From Pseudomonadota bacterium (GTDB taxonomy: Bacteria; Pseudomonadota; Gammaproteobacteria; Pseudomonadales; Halieaceae): a stretch of 10,474 nt of DNA. Each line of letters starts with the position of its first letter. The first letter of the stretch is position 1. Positions 1 through 6,373 of the stretch are shown piece after piece. The notes under the pieces were generated by a model. The model worked only from the letters and a program-made list of their open reading frames with translations, ran no database searches and was not told where the DNA came from. The DNA lies in assembly GCA_030591305.1 (NCBI GenBank), contig JAUVBI010000094.1:1-10474 (forward strand), read 5' to 3'. The translations under genes and the position numbers were made by a program.

Positions 1-645
1 AATACCCCGGCAGCCCTGACCTATCCAAGGAACATGATCGCAGATAAGCAGGCGATTACACCTACCGATATTGCCATGGCCATAAATGATTTGTTCCATA
101 GTTCAGGCCCGATGCCAATTGCCTCGGATATGGGTGACTGCTTTTTTACCACTCTGGATATCGAATACACCGATCTGGTAGCGCCTGGCTTCTACGCTAC
201 CATGGGCTTTGGCGTTCCCGCAGCATTTGGCATGCAGGTAGCGAGTGGCAAGAGGCCGATTGTTCTGCTGGGTGACGGTGCTTTTCAGATGACCGGTTGG
301 GAATTGCTCAATGCCGGTCGTTACGGATGGAACCCACTGGTAATTGTATTCAACAACAGTAGCTGGGAAATGCTGCGCACCTTCCAGCCAGAATCCAGTT
401 TTAACGACCTGCCAGAATTGAACTATGCAAGAATCGCCAACGAATTGGGCGGCAAGGGATATCGTGCCAACAACCGAGAGCAGTTTAAGGATGCGCTGAC
501 AACTGCAGCGAACAATACAGACAGCTTCCAATTAGTTGAAGCAATAATCAATCGCGGGGTTCTGTCCAACACCCTACGCCGATTTGTTAAAGGCATTGAA
601 AAAATGCGCCAACAGGCAGATGGCCTTCAGCCCGGAAGCGTTTAA
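1..645 (+). CDS. ThDP-dependent decarboxylase, indolepyruvate/phenylpyruvate type (C-terminal part, 5' end outside window)
   Basis: The reading frame is open from base 1, so the gene starts upstream; 214 codons are present and the ATG at 34 is internal. The sequence covers the C-terminal pyrophosphate-binding domain of a thiamine-diphosphate enzyme. The cofactor/magnesium motif starts with GDG at 271 (GDGAFQMTGWE) and ends about 27 residues later with the NN of VFNNSSWE. Upstream segments SDMGDCFFTTLDI and PGFYATMGFGVPAAFG, and downstream WEMLRTFQPE, recall the Azospirillum-type indolepyruvate/phenylpyruvate decarboxylases. Those enzymes decarboxylate 2-keto acids from aromatic amino acids to aldehydes. 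ThDP membership is clear; the substrate assignment comes from remembered family resemblance and could be another 2-keto-acid decarboxylase. The N-terminal Pyr domain, which carries the catalytic glutamate, lies outside the window. No convincing terminator follows the stop. Confidence 0.85.
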   Translation, partial: NTPAALTYPRNMIADKQAITPTDIAMAINDLFHSSGPMPIASDMGDCFFTTLDIEYTDLVAPGFYATMGFGVPAAFGMQVASGKRPIVLLGDGAFQMTGWELLNAGRYGWNPLVIVFNNSSWEMLRTFQPESSFNDLPELNYARIANELGGKGYRANNREQFKDALTTAANNTDSFQLVEAIINRGVLSNTLRRFVKGIEKMRQQADGLQPGSV

Positions 646-691
646 GGCAGATTACCGCCCCATACCCACTTATTGTAAAGAACTACAGTTA

Positions 692-705
692 ACACTGGTA
701 AGTGT
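692..705 (+). other. Short inverted repeat in the gap before the propeller-YbjQ cluster
   Basis: ACACT at 692-696 and AGTGT at 701-705 form a perfect 5-bp stem around a GGTA loop, in the 126-nt gap between the ThDP enzyme and the downstream cluster. A further TTAGTGTA at 719-726 partly repeats the right arm. It could be an operator half-site pair or chance. It has no T-tract, so it is not a standard terminator. I see no strong -35/-10 pair in this gap, although TGTAAT at 733-738 is -10-like. Confidence 0.2.
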
Positions 706-771
706 CTTCGCCAACAGGTTAGTGTAAGCACCTGTAATGCAAAACTGAAGAGCTAGCGAGGGTAACTATCA

Positions 772-2325
772 ATGGATATCCACCCGGGTGTGGCCGCTCT
801 GGTTATTGGTGTATTTTTGCTTCTTATCGGGGCCAAATTCCATCTTACCGGGCAGGCATCCGAAAATGTCCTGGGCACCTATTACCTAACAGATGATGGT
901 GCGGGCTCGCTGTACGTTCAACTGGACAAAGCTGTCCTGCGCGTTGCACCCACGGCAAACGAGATAGACCTTGACGAGGCCGACCTTAACCCACGCAGTC
1001 AATTCGCTTTTTTCAACAACGGTGATGTACTGGCTCGACAGGGTGACTGGGAGACTGACTTGTCTCACTACATGGGCATGGCAGATGTAACTCCCGATGA
1101 TAATGTTGCTGCACAAACCCAGGTAGATGAATTCGTTGGTGAGCGAGCAGCATCGCACAGTGTCCACGGCAACAGCATAGTACGCTGTAAGATGAATGAC
1201 ATGCTGTGCAGCAACTTTCACCCTGCCGAGCACAATTATTCCACCAACTATAATGTCAGGATCAACCCCAAAGATGACAGCGTGTTCATCACTGAGGGCA
1301 TGGCGCATAAAGTAAGCCATTACACCGCAGGGGGAGAACTGATATCGGCCTACGGCGTTGACCTGCGGTTTCCCAAGCGTGTGGAGATACACCCCAATGG
1401 AAGCCTGTATTTCGCCAATACCAATAAACATCGAATAGAGCGCATGGGCACCAGGCCCGAAGTGCTTGCCGGGGACAGCTACCAGACATTCGGCACTGCG
1501 CTTGCTCCCCTGCTCGTCAACTCGGATGTAAGCCTTGATAGTCATTATACGTGGCCACTGGCAGTAAAGTATTTTGCCCAGCAGTGGTGGGTCATTAACA
1601 TGGATGACGACATGCGTTATGGTCGGTTATTCCACTTCGCAGACAGTGGGAAATTCCTGGGTGAATGGTCCCTCCCCGAAAACGCAGAACCAACAGACCT
1701 TCTTGTCTTTAACGGCGAGCTATTAATATCGGATGCTTACAGCGGCATTATTCATCGGGTGAGTGGCGAGGGAGAAGCGCTGGACGCGCTGAGCCATAGC
1801 GCTGTTACTCAACAGGTTGCCCTGTTGACCCAAAAACGGGAATCCTATCAATTCCTCAATGACATTGTGTCGTGGATTATCGCCCTAATCGTTCTAACAC
1901 TGATGGCATTGCTTCTTCGTGGATTTACTCAAAGAGATAACAATGTCGTTAACAGCGATCAAAGCAGGCCAACATTTTCTATATTAAACAGCAAGGAGAA
2001 ACCAATGCTAGTAAGTAATATCGAGATATTGCCAAACAAACGTGTCGTAAAACACTTGGGGCTGGTTCAGGGAAGCACCGTTCGAGCCAAACACGCAGGC
2101 AAAGATATCATGGCAAGTTTCAAGAACCTCTTCGGCGGCGAATTGAGGGCCTATACAGAATTGCTACAAGAGTCTCGGGAGGAAGCCGTTTCTCGAATGT
2201 GCGAGCAGGCCAGTACCATCGGAGCCAACGCCGTAATTAATGTGCGGTTTTCTACATCGGCCATCGCCGCCGGGGCATCAGAAATCCTCGCTTATGGCAC
2301 CGGCGTATTCGTGGAAGACGCATAG
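772..2325 (+). CDS. Membrane-anchored beta-propeller-like protein fused to a C-terminal YbjQ (PF01906-type) domain
   Basis: This is a 517-residue protein. Residues 6-20 form a hydrophobic anchor. Residues about 30-350 contain blade-like repeats of NHL/six-bladed-propeller character, for example FPKRVEIHPNGSLYFANTN at 200-218 and INPKDDSVFITEG at 164-176. Residues 368-382 form a second transmembrane helix followed by R383 and R387, which places the C-terminus in the cytoplasm and the propeller in the periplasm. Residues 412-517 are a complete YbjQ-type domain (LVSNIEILPNK, GGELRAYTELL, GANAVINVRF, EILAYGTGV). C139 and C146 are the only cysteines in the propeller and could form a disulfide. The chosen ATG has GAGGGT 8 nt upstream. 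The gene heads a cluster with a second YbjQ protein and an M48 protease. Function is unknown; YbjQ proteins are often labelled heavy-metal-binding, but no metal-ligand cluster is obvious here. It may represent two genes joined in frame (see the internal start at 2005). Confidence 0.85.
   Translation: MDIHPGVAALVIGVFLLLIGAKFHLTGQASENVLGTYYLTDDGAGSLYVQLDKAVLRVAPTANEIDLDEADLNPRSQFAFFNNGDVLARQGDWETDLSHYMGMADVTPDDNVAAQTQVDEFVGERAASHSVHGNSIVRCKMNDMLCSNFHPAEHNYSTNYNVRINPKDDSVFITEGMAHKVSHYTAGGELISAYGVDLRFPKRVEIHPNGSLYFANTNKHRIERMGTRPEVLAGDSYQTFGTALAPLLVNSDVSLDSHYTWPLAVKYFAQQWWVINMDDDMRYGRLFHFADSGKFLGEWSLPENAEPTDLLVFNGELLISDAYSGIIHRVSGEGEALDALSHSAVTQQVALLTQKRESYQFLNDIVSWIIALIVLTLMALLLRGFTQRDNNVVNSDQSRPTFSILNSKEKPMLVSNIEILPNKRVVKHLGLVQGSTVRAKHAGKDIMASFKNLFGGELRAYTELLQESREEAVSRMCEQASTIGANAVINVRFSTSAIAAGASEILAYGTGVFVEDA
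1993..2007 (+). promoter_or_regulatory. Internal Shine-Dalgarno and ATG for a stand-alone YbjQ protein
   Basis: AAGGAG at 1993-1998 lies 6 nt before an in-frame ATG at 2005, inside the propeller-YbjQ reading frame. It sits in the polar linker (SKEKPM) just ahead of the YbjQ domain. Initiation here would give a 106-residue soluble protein ending at 2325, which is the usual length of free YbjQ proteins (E. coli YbjQ is about 107 residues). The signal is stronger than the one at the annotated start at 772. Either the two genes have become fused and the old start remains, or both a membrane-bound and a soluble form are made. Whether it is used cannot be told from sequence. Confidence 0.6.
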
Positions 2326-2340
2326 CGGAGGTGGGTAGCC

Positions 2341-2805
2341 ATGGATTCATTGATTCAACTCGCCATTTTTATAGTGCTGCTAACAAGCGGCTATTTGTTC
2401 GGGCGCAGTGCAGAGAGAAAACACTACGCAAGCATCTTCGAGCGTGAAGATAAGTTCCGGCACATTGTGGTGTTAAATTTGCGCTTTCCGCCCCCCGGCA
2501 TGTTAAACGTAGACACCGACATGGTCTGCGGCAGCGTGGTTATCTCGGTAGATTATTTTAAAACTATTGTATCCGGCCTTCGCAACCTTGTGGGAGGCCA
2601 TCTGACAGCCTACGAATCACTATTGGACAGGGCCAGACGTGAGGCCATTTTGCGGATGCAGGAACAGGCTGCAACGCTGGGTGCCAGAGCAGTCATCAAT
2701 ATGAAGTTCGAGACAAGTCGCGTATCCGGAAGCGCCGGGAAAGGCATTGGTTCTGTCGAAGTACTGGCCTACGGAACAGCCTTGATTAGCCCAGGCAAGC
2801 AATAA
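2341..2805 (+). CDS. Membrane-anchored YbjQ-family (DUF74/PF01906-type) protein
   Basis: This 154-residue protein has one N-terminal transmembrane segment (about residues 4-20, LIQLAIFIVLLTSGYLFG) followed by a basic stretch (R22, R26, K27), which predicts a cytoplasmic C-terminus. Residues about 62-150 are a YbjQ domain: VCGSVVISVDYFKTIVSGL, then GGHLTAYESLLDRARREA, GARAVINMKFE and VEVLAYGTALIS. It is a clear paralogue of the YbjQ domain at the end of the preceding gene; both keep GG-x-L-x-AY-x-x-LL, GA-x-AVIN and E-x-LAYGT. E. coli YbjQ lacks an N-terminal membrane anchor, so the anchor is a distinguishing feature. GGAGG at 2327-2331 sits 9 nt before the ATG, and only 15 nt separate it from the upstream stop, so the two are probably co-translated. 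The biochemical role is unknown; the heavy-metal-binding label attached to the family is not supported by any visible ligand cluster. Confidence 0.88.
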   Translation: MDSLIQLAIFIVLLTSGYLFGRSAERKHYASIFEREDKFRHIVVLNLRFPPPGMLNVDTDMVCGSVVISVDYFKTIVSGLRNLVGGHLTAYESLLDRARREAILRMQEQAATLGARAVINMKFETSRVSGSAGKGIGSVEVLAYGTALISPGKQ

Positions 2806-2809
2806 ATCA

Positions 2810-3700
2810 ATGCGTTTGCCACCTGAGGGCAACCCTCGCATCCCGGAGGGCATCAATACCAGCGAGGAGCACCCTCTCAAAGAGTTTTTCCTTTTACTGG
2901 TAGGCGTTACCTCTTCCATCGTTTTTGTAGTCGTTGTGCTAAGTGTCTTTGCGCGAGTTCTGGCACCCCATATTCCCTTTGAATGGGAAACGACACTAAC
3001 CCCGGCTGTGATGGAATATGTGGGGCAATCGACTGTTGAATCAGGCTCCCCTGAACGCGAACTCGCACTGCAGAAACTCAGCCAGAGTCTACTAAATAGC
3101 AGCATGGAAATTACTCTGGAAGATGGCAGCGAAGAATCGACGGTGCCACCAGAGGCATTCCAATTTCACCTGATGGAGGCAGGCGGCCCCAACGCCTTTG
3201 CCACATTGGGTGGGCACATTGTTATTACCGATGCATTACTGGAAGAAATTATCAGCGAGAATGGCCTGGCCATGGTTATAGCCCATGAAATAGCCCACAT
3301 CCAATTGCGCCACCCTATCGAAGCAGCGGGTAGAGGCATTGTCATTCAATTACTACTCAGCGCTGTTCTGGGGTCATCCGGGACGGGTTTTCTGTACAGT
3401 ACGAGTACGTTCACGCTACTCGGATTTAATCGGGAAATGGAGACAACTGCCGACGAAAGAGCACTGCTAATTTTACGCCAACACTACGGGCATATGGGTG
3501 GGGCCGATGAATTCTTTGCCGCGATGGAAAAAGACACTGCTCTGGAAAAATGGCTGGAATTCACCCATACGCACCCTAACACCGAGCGGCGATTAGAGCA
3601 TATCCGCAAGGCCATGGCTCAAAATACAGCACCGCCAATTCTCACACCGCTTCCACAGGACTTACGGCAGCTAGAATATGAGGCATACGACCTTTATTGA
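2810..3700 (+). CDS. Membrane-anchored M48-family zinc metallopeptidase
   Basis: This is a 296-residue protein. After a polar N-terminus, a transmembrane helix spans about residues 26-47 (FFLLLVGVTSSIVFVVVVLS). The active site is HEIAH at residues 159-163, with H159 and H163 as predicted zinc ligands and E160 as the general base. The third ligand is E211 in ETTADERA, the M48 ExxAD signature. A hydrophobic stretch at about 174-205 lies between the two motifs, as is common in M48 enzymes, and a conserved HTHPNTERRLEHI segment follows near 252-264. With one N-terminal helix the catalytic domain is probably periplasmic, as in BepA/LoiP-type quality-control proteases, but the topology is inferred. 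The ATG follows the previous stop by 4 nt with only a weak Shine-Dalgarno, so translation is likely coupled. The next in-frame Met (about residue 68) would lose the anchor. The substrate is unknown. Confidence 0.9.
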   Translation: MRLPPEGNPRIPEGINTSEEHPLKEFFLLLVGVTSSIVFVVVVLSVFARVLAPHIPFEWETTLTPAVMEYVGQSTVESGSPERELALQKLSQSLLNSSMEITLEDGSEESTVPPEAFQFHLMEAGGPNAFATLGGHIVITDALLEEIISENGLAMVIAHEIAHIQLRHPIEAAGRGIVIQLLLSAVLGSSGTGFLYSTSTFTLLGFNREMETTADERALLILRQHYGHMGGADEFFAAMEKDTALEKWLEFTHTHPNTERRLEHIRKAMAQNTAPPILTPLPQDLRQLEYEAYDLY

Positions 3701-3709
3701 AGCGGGCAT

Positions 3710-3740
3710 AAAAAAGGGACACACCTCTCGGTGCATCCCT
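3710..3740 (-). terminator. Rho-independent terminator of pnp
   Basis: On the minus strand AGGGATGCACC (3740-3730) and GGTGTGTCCCT (3725-3715) form an 11-bp stem with a GAGA (GNRA) tetraloop, followed directly by a run of T's down to 3710. Two of the pairs are T-G and G-T wobbles; on the plus strand the same positions are C/A mismatches and there is no T-tract. The element therefore serves the pnp transcript, not the convergent M48 gene. It lies 36 nt beyond the pnp stop. Confidence 0.88.
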
Positions 3741-3775
3741 CTCGATTGAGCCTTGCAGCCCATCTACACTAAAGC

Positions 3776-5905
3776 TTACTCAGCAGCAGCGTCTTCATCC
3801 GATGCTTCCGCAGCAGGCGCTTCGTCTTCCAGCAACTCCTTAATGGAGAGCTTGATACGGCCACGCTGGTCAACGTCCAGTACTTTTACCCGGATTTCCT
3901 GACCTTCGCTTAAGTGGTCGGTCACTTTCTCAACACGCTCATTGGCGATTTGAGAGATATGAACCAGACCGTCTTTGCCGGGCAGGATGTTAACAAAGGC
4001 ACCAAAGTCGACGATACGGGCAACCGTACCGGTGTAAATCGCACCAATTTCTGCATCGGCAGTAATGGTTTCGATCATATTCACGGCTTTATCGCGAGAT
4101 GCCTTGTCCTGACCGAAGACACGTACAGTGCCGTCGTCGTCGATGTCGACAGTGGCGCCGGACTCTTCGGTGATAGAACGGATCATAGCGCCGCCCTTGC
4201 CGATGATGTCGCGGATCTTGTCAGAGTCGACTTTCAGGATAAGCATGCTGGGGGCAGTGTCTGAAGTAACCGTACGGCCTTCGGACAGTACTTCATTCAT
4301 TTGACCCAGGATATGCAAGCGGGCGGTCAGTGCCTGGCCCAGAGCGGTCTCCATGATCTGCTCGTTGATACCTTCGATCTTGATATCCATTTGCAGAGCG
4401 GTAATACCTTCGGCAGTACCGGCTACTTTAAAGTCCATGTCGCCCAGGTGATCTTCGTCACCCAGGATATCGGTGAGGATGGCAAACTGATTGCCATCTT
4501 TTACCAGGCCCATGGCGATACCGGCAACTGGTGCCTTCAGCGGTACGCCCGCAGCCATCATGCCCAGAGAGCCGGCACAAACCGACGCCATGGAGCTGGA
4601 ACCGTTAGACTCAGTGATTTCAGATACAATTCGAATGGTGTAAGGGAAGTCCTCAAGCGAGGGCATTACTGCCAACAGGGCGCGTTTGGCCAAACGGCCG
4701 TGGCCGATTTCACGACGGCTGGTAAAGCCGACACGACCCGCCTCGCCCACTGAGTAGGGAGGGAAGTTGTAGTGCAGCATAAAGGGGTCGCGACGCTCGC
4801 CTTCCAATGCATCGATAATCTGGGAATCGCGTGAGCTACCCAGTGTTATTGCGCCGATTGCCTGTGTCTCACCACGGGTAAACAAGGCAGAACCGTGGGC
4901 TTTCGCCAGTACGTCAACTTCACAGGCAATAGCGCGCACAGTCTGGCCATCGCGGCCGTCAATACGTGGCTCACCCGCCAGGATGCGTTTACGCACCAGG
5001 TTTTTCTCAATGCTTTTGAACACATCTTTGACTTCGTCTTTTGACGGGCCATTTTCTACAACCAGTGCTTCTACACAGGCATTGCGAATCTCGCCGACAC
5101 GCTCGTAGCGATCGGCTTTTTCGGTGATGCGGTAGGCTTCGCCCAGATCTGCCTTAGCCTGATCTTCAACAGCGGCCAACAGCTCTTCGTCAACAGTCGG
5201 TGCCTGCCAGTCCCAACGGGGCTTGCCAGCTTCTTTAACCAATTCGTTAATGGCCTGGATAGCAACCTGCATTTCCTGGTGACCGAACAATACGGCACCC
5301 AGCATCTGGTCTTCGCTGAGCTCTTGCGCTTCAGATTCAACCATCAATACGGCAGCTTCAGTACCCGCCACAACCATGTTCAGCTTGCTGTCTTCCAACT
5401 GGGCGTATGTGGGGTTCAGGATATAACCTTCTTTGTCGTTATAAGCAACACGGGCGCCAGCGATAGGACCGTTGAACGGTGCACCGGAGATGGCCAGTGC
5501 CGCTGAGGTACCAATCATGGCAACGATATCGGGGTCAATGTGCTTGTCAGCCGACATCACAGTACAGATGACCTGAACTTCGTTCATAAAGCCATTGGGG
5601 AACAGCGGGCGGATGGGGCGGTCGATCAGGCGGGAAGTGAGTGTCTCTTTCTCGCTGGGGCGCGCTTCACGTTTAAAGAAGCCACCGGGAATCTTACCCA
5701 CAGAATAGGTCTTCTCGATGTAATGTACTGCCAATGGGAAAAAATCCCGGCCTGGGCGTTGAGATTTCTCTGCAACGACAGTACACAGTACTGAGGTGTT
5801 TTCGACAGTGATGAAAACCGAACCGCTCGCCTGTCTGGCGATACGTCCGGTCTCCAGGGTTACGGTTTGTCCACCGTACTGGAATGTTTTAGTTACTGGG
5901 TTCAC
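3776..5905 (-). CDS. pnp: Polynucleotide phosphorylase (PNPase)
   Basis: PNPase degrades RNA 3' to 5' by phosphorolysis, releasing nucleoside diphosphates, and is part of the cytoplasmic RNA-decay machinery together with RNase E. The 709 residues match the E. coli length (711). Domains in order are: first RNase PH fold (about 10-145, with [10 protein letters not shown] at 76-85); an alpha-helical linker domain (about 240-315); the second, catalytic RNase PH fold (about 320-545, with FTRGETQ at 342-348 and the metal-site residues D485, D491 and K493 in [12 protein letters not shown]); a KH domain (about 555-615, GKGG at 569-572); and an S1 domain (620-689). It ends in an acidic Ala/Glu/Asp tail. 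The start is GTG at 5905 with GGAG 7 nt upstream; no other in-frame start exists in the leader. It is the last gene of the infB-rbfA-truB-rpsO-pnp block and has its own terminator. In E. coli it is autoregulated through its leader. Confidence 0.98.
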   Translation of the reverse strand: MNPVTKTFQYGGQTVTLETGRIARQASGSVFITVENTSVLCTVVAEKSQRPGRDFFPLAVHYIEKTYSVGKIPGGFFKREARPSEKETLTSRLIDRPIRPLFPNGFMNEVQVICTVMSADKHIDPDIVAMIGTSAALAISGAPFNGPIAGARVAYNDKEGYILNPTYAQLEDSKLNMVVAGTEAAVLMVESEAQELSEDQMLGAVLFGHQEMQVAIQAINELVKEAGKPRWDWQAPTVDEELLAAVEDQAKADLGEAYRITEKADRYERVGEIRNACVEALVVENGPSKDEVKDVFKSIEKNLVRKRILAGEPRIDGRDGQTVRAIACEVDVLAKAHGSALFTRGETQAIGAITLGSSRDSQIIDALEGERRDPFMLHYNFPPYSVGEAGRVGFTSRREIGHGRLAKRALLAVMPSLEDFPYTIRIVSEITESNGSSSMASVCAGSLGMMAAGVPLKAPVAGIAMGLVKDGNQFAILTDILGDEDHLGDMDFKVAGTAEGITALQMDIKIEGINEQIMETALGQALTARLHILGQMNEVLSEGRTVTSDTAPSMLILKVDSDKIRDIIGKGGAMIRSITEESGATVDIDDDGTVRVFGQDKASRDKAVNMIETITADAEIGAIYTGTVARIVDFGAFVNILPGKDGLVHISQIANERVEKVTDHLSEGQEIRVKVLDVDQRGRIKLSIKELLEDEAPAAEASDEDAAAE

Positions 5906-5916
5906 ATTTATTCTCC
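5903..5916 (-). promoter_or_regulatory. pnp ribosome-binding site with overlapping ATG-TGA and GTG start
   Basis: On the minus strand the order is GGAG (5916-5913), AATAA, then ATGTGA. The ATG at 5907-5905 is followed at once by TGA, so it is a one-codon start-stop. The true pnp start GTG (5905-5903) overlaps it in the +2 frame. Spacing from GGAG is 5 nt to the ATG and 7 nt to the GTG. Ribosomes choosing the ATG would terminate at once, which could lower or tune pnp translation. The sequence is certain; the effect is inferred. Confidence 0.55.
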
Positions 5917-5935
5917 AATTCTTTTGAGATACAAC

Positions 5936-5966
5936 GAGGCCCGATCACTACTTCAGACCGAACCTC
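5936..5966 (-). promoter_or_regulatory. Stem-loop in the rpsO-pnp leader, candidate RNase III/PNPase autoregulatory site
   Basis: On the minus strand GAGGTTCGGTC (5966-5956) pairs with GATCGGGCCTC (5946-5936) over 11 bp around a 9-nt loop. Three of the pairs are G-U wobbles that would be A/C mismatches on the other strand, so the fold belongs to the rpsO-pnp transcript. No T-run follows, which argues against a simple terminator. In E. coli a longer stem in this position is cut by RNase III and then used by PNPase to destroy its own mRNA. The position fits; the homology of function is inferred. Confidence 0.5.
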
Positions 5967-5983
5967 GAATTCATTTGTGGTGC

Positions 5984-6253
5984 TTATCGACGCAGACCCA
6001 AGCGCTTGATCAGACCTGTGTAACGCTCAGCATTTTTGCGTTTCAGATAGTCCAGCAACTTGCGACGCTGGTTAACCATGCGGATTAAACCGCGGCGGGA
6101 GTGGTGGTCGTGTTTGTGCTCCTTGAAGTGCCCCTGCAATTCGTTAATATTTGCAGTCAGCAATGCAACTTGTACTTCCGGGGAACCCGTGTCGCCTTCA
6201 CTTGTTTGATAATCTTTTACAATTTCAGCTTTCTTTTCTGCGTTCAACGCCAT
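5984..6253 (-). CDS. rpsO: 30S ribosomal protein S15
   Basis: S15 is a primary binder of the central domain of 16S rRNA and helps fold the platform of the 30S subunit. The 89 residues equal the usual bacterial length and show the family core: [15 protein letters not shown], then [18 protein letters not shown] and the C-terminal IKRLGLRR. These cover the four-helix fold and its rRNA-binding His/Asp/Ser residues. The ATG has AGGA 7 nt upstream (6264-6261). It lies between truB and pnp, as in many gammaproteobacteria. In E. coli S15 represses its own translation by binding a folded leader; the 120-nt gap upstream here contains stem-loops that could do the same. Confidence 0.98.
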   Translation of the reverse strand: MALNAEKKAEIVKDYQTSEGDTGSPEVQVALLTANINELQGHFKEHKHDHHSRRGLIRMVNQRRKLLDYLKRKNAERYTGLIKRLGLRR

Positions 6254-6281
6254 GATAATTTCCTTTGCTTAAATCTGCCCC

Positions 6282-6294
6282 GGGCAATATGCCC
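6282..6294 (-). promoter_or_regulatory. Short GC hairpin just upstream of the rpsO ribosome-binding site
   Basis: On the minus strand GGGCA (6294-6290), a TAT loop and TGCCC (6286-6282) make a perfect 5-bp hairpin 17 nt before the Shine-Dalgarno of rpsO. The right arm can instead pair with the GGCA just downstream (TGCC-CGG-GGCA), so two mutually exclusive folds exist. This resembles a small switchable leader and may be part of an S15 autoregulatory site. The fold is seen in the sequence; the role is inferred. Confidence 0.35.
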
Positions 6295-6311
6295 TTCGTT
6301 AATAGAAAGAG

Positions 6312-6337
6312 CCTGTCCATGCAGATTTACAGACAGG
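6312..6337 (-). promoter_or_regulatory. Stem-loop in the truB-rpsO gap (leader element or weak terminator)
   Basis: On the minus strand CCTGTCTGT (6337-6329) pairs with ATGGACAGG (6320-6312) over 9 bp, two of them G-U wobbles, with an 8-nt loop. The plus-strand version has mismatches at the wobble positions. The following CTCTTTCTATTAA is only loosely T-rich, so termination would be partial. A flanking AAAGAG/CTCTTT pair could extend the structure with a bulge. It may separate truB from rpsO expression or form part of the S15 leader. Confidence 0.4.
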
Positions 6338-6373
6338 TTCAAGCCACTCTTTGCCGAATTACCTCTGGGGCAA

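Noticed and set aside
34..36. ATG at 34 as the start of the ThDP enzyme
   Set aside because: The frame is open upstream to base 1 and the protein begins in the middle of the enzyme; the true start lies outside the window.
671..738. Possible sigma-70 promoter (TTGTAA at 673-678, TGTAAT at 733-738)
   Set aside because: The two elements are not at a workable spacing from each other, and neither has a good partner 16-18 nt away, so no promoter is called.
886..1545. 219-codon open frame on the minus strand
   Set aside because: It is opposite the propeller coding region, which has a Shine-Dalgarno, coherent domains and operon spacing; the minus frame has no recognisable domain.
2620..3105. 161-codon open frame on the minus strand
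   Set aside because: It spans the opposite strand of two adjacent real genes and their junction, and has no motif.
3914..4753. Two plus-strand open frames opposite pnp (3914-4264 and 4301-4753)
   Set aside because: Both are antisense to the highly conserved KH and catalytic domains of PNPase and look like shadows.
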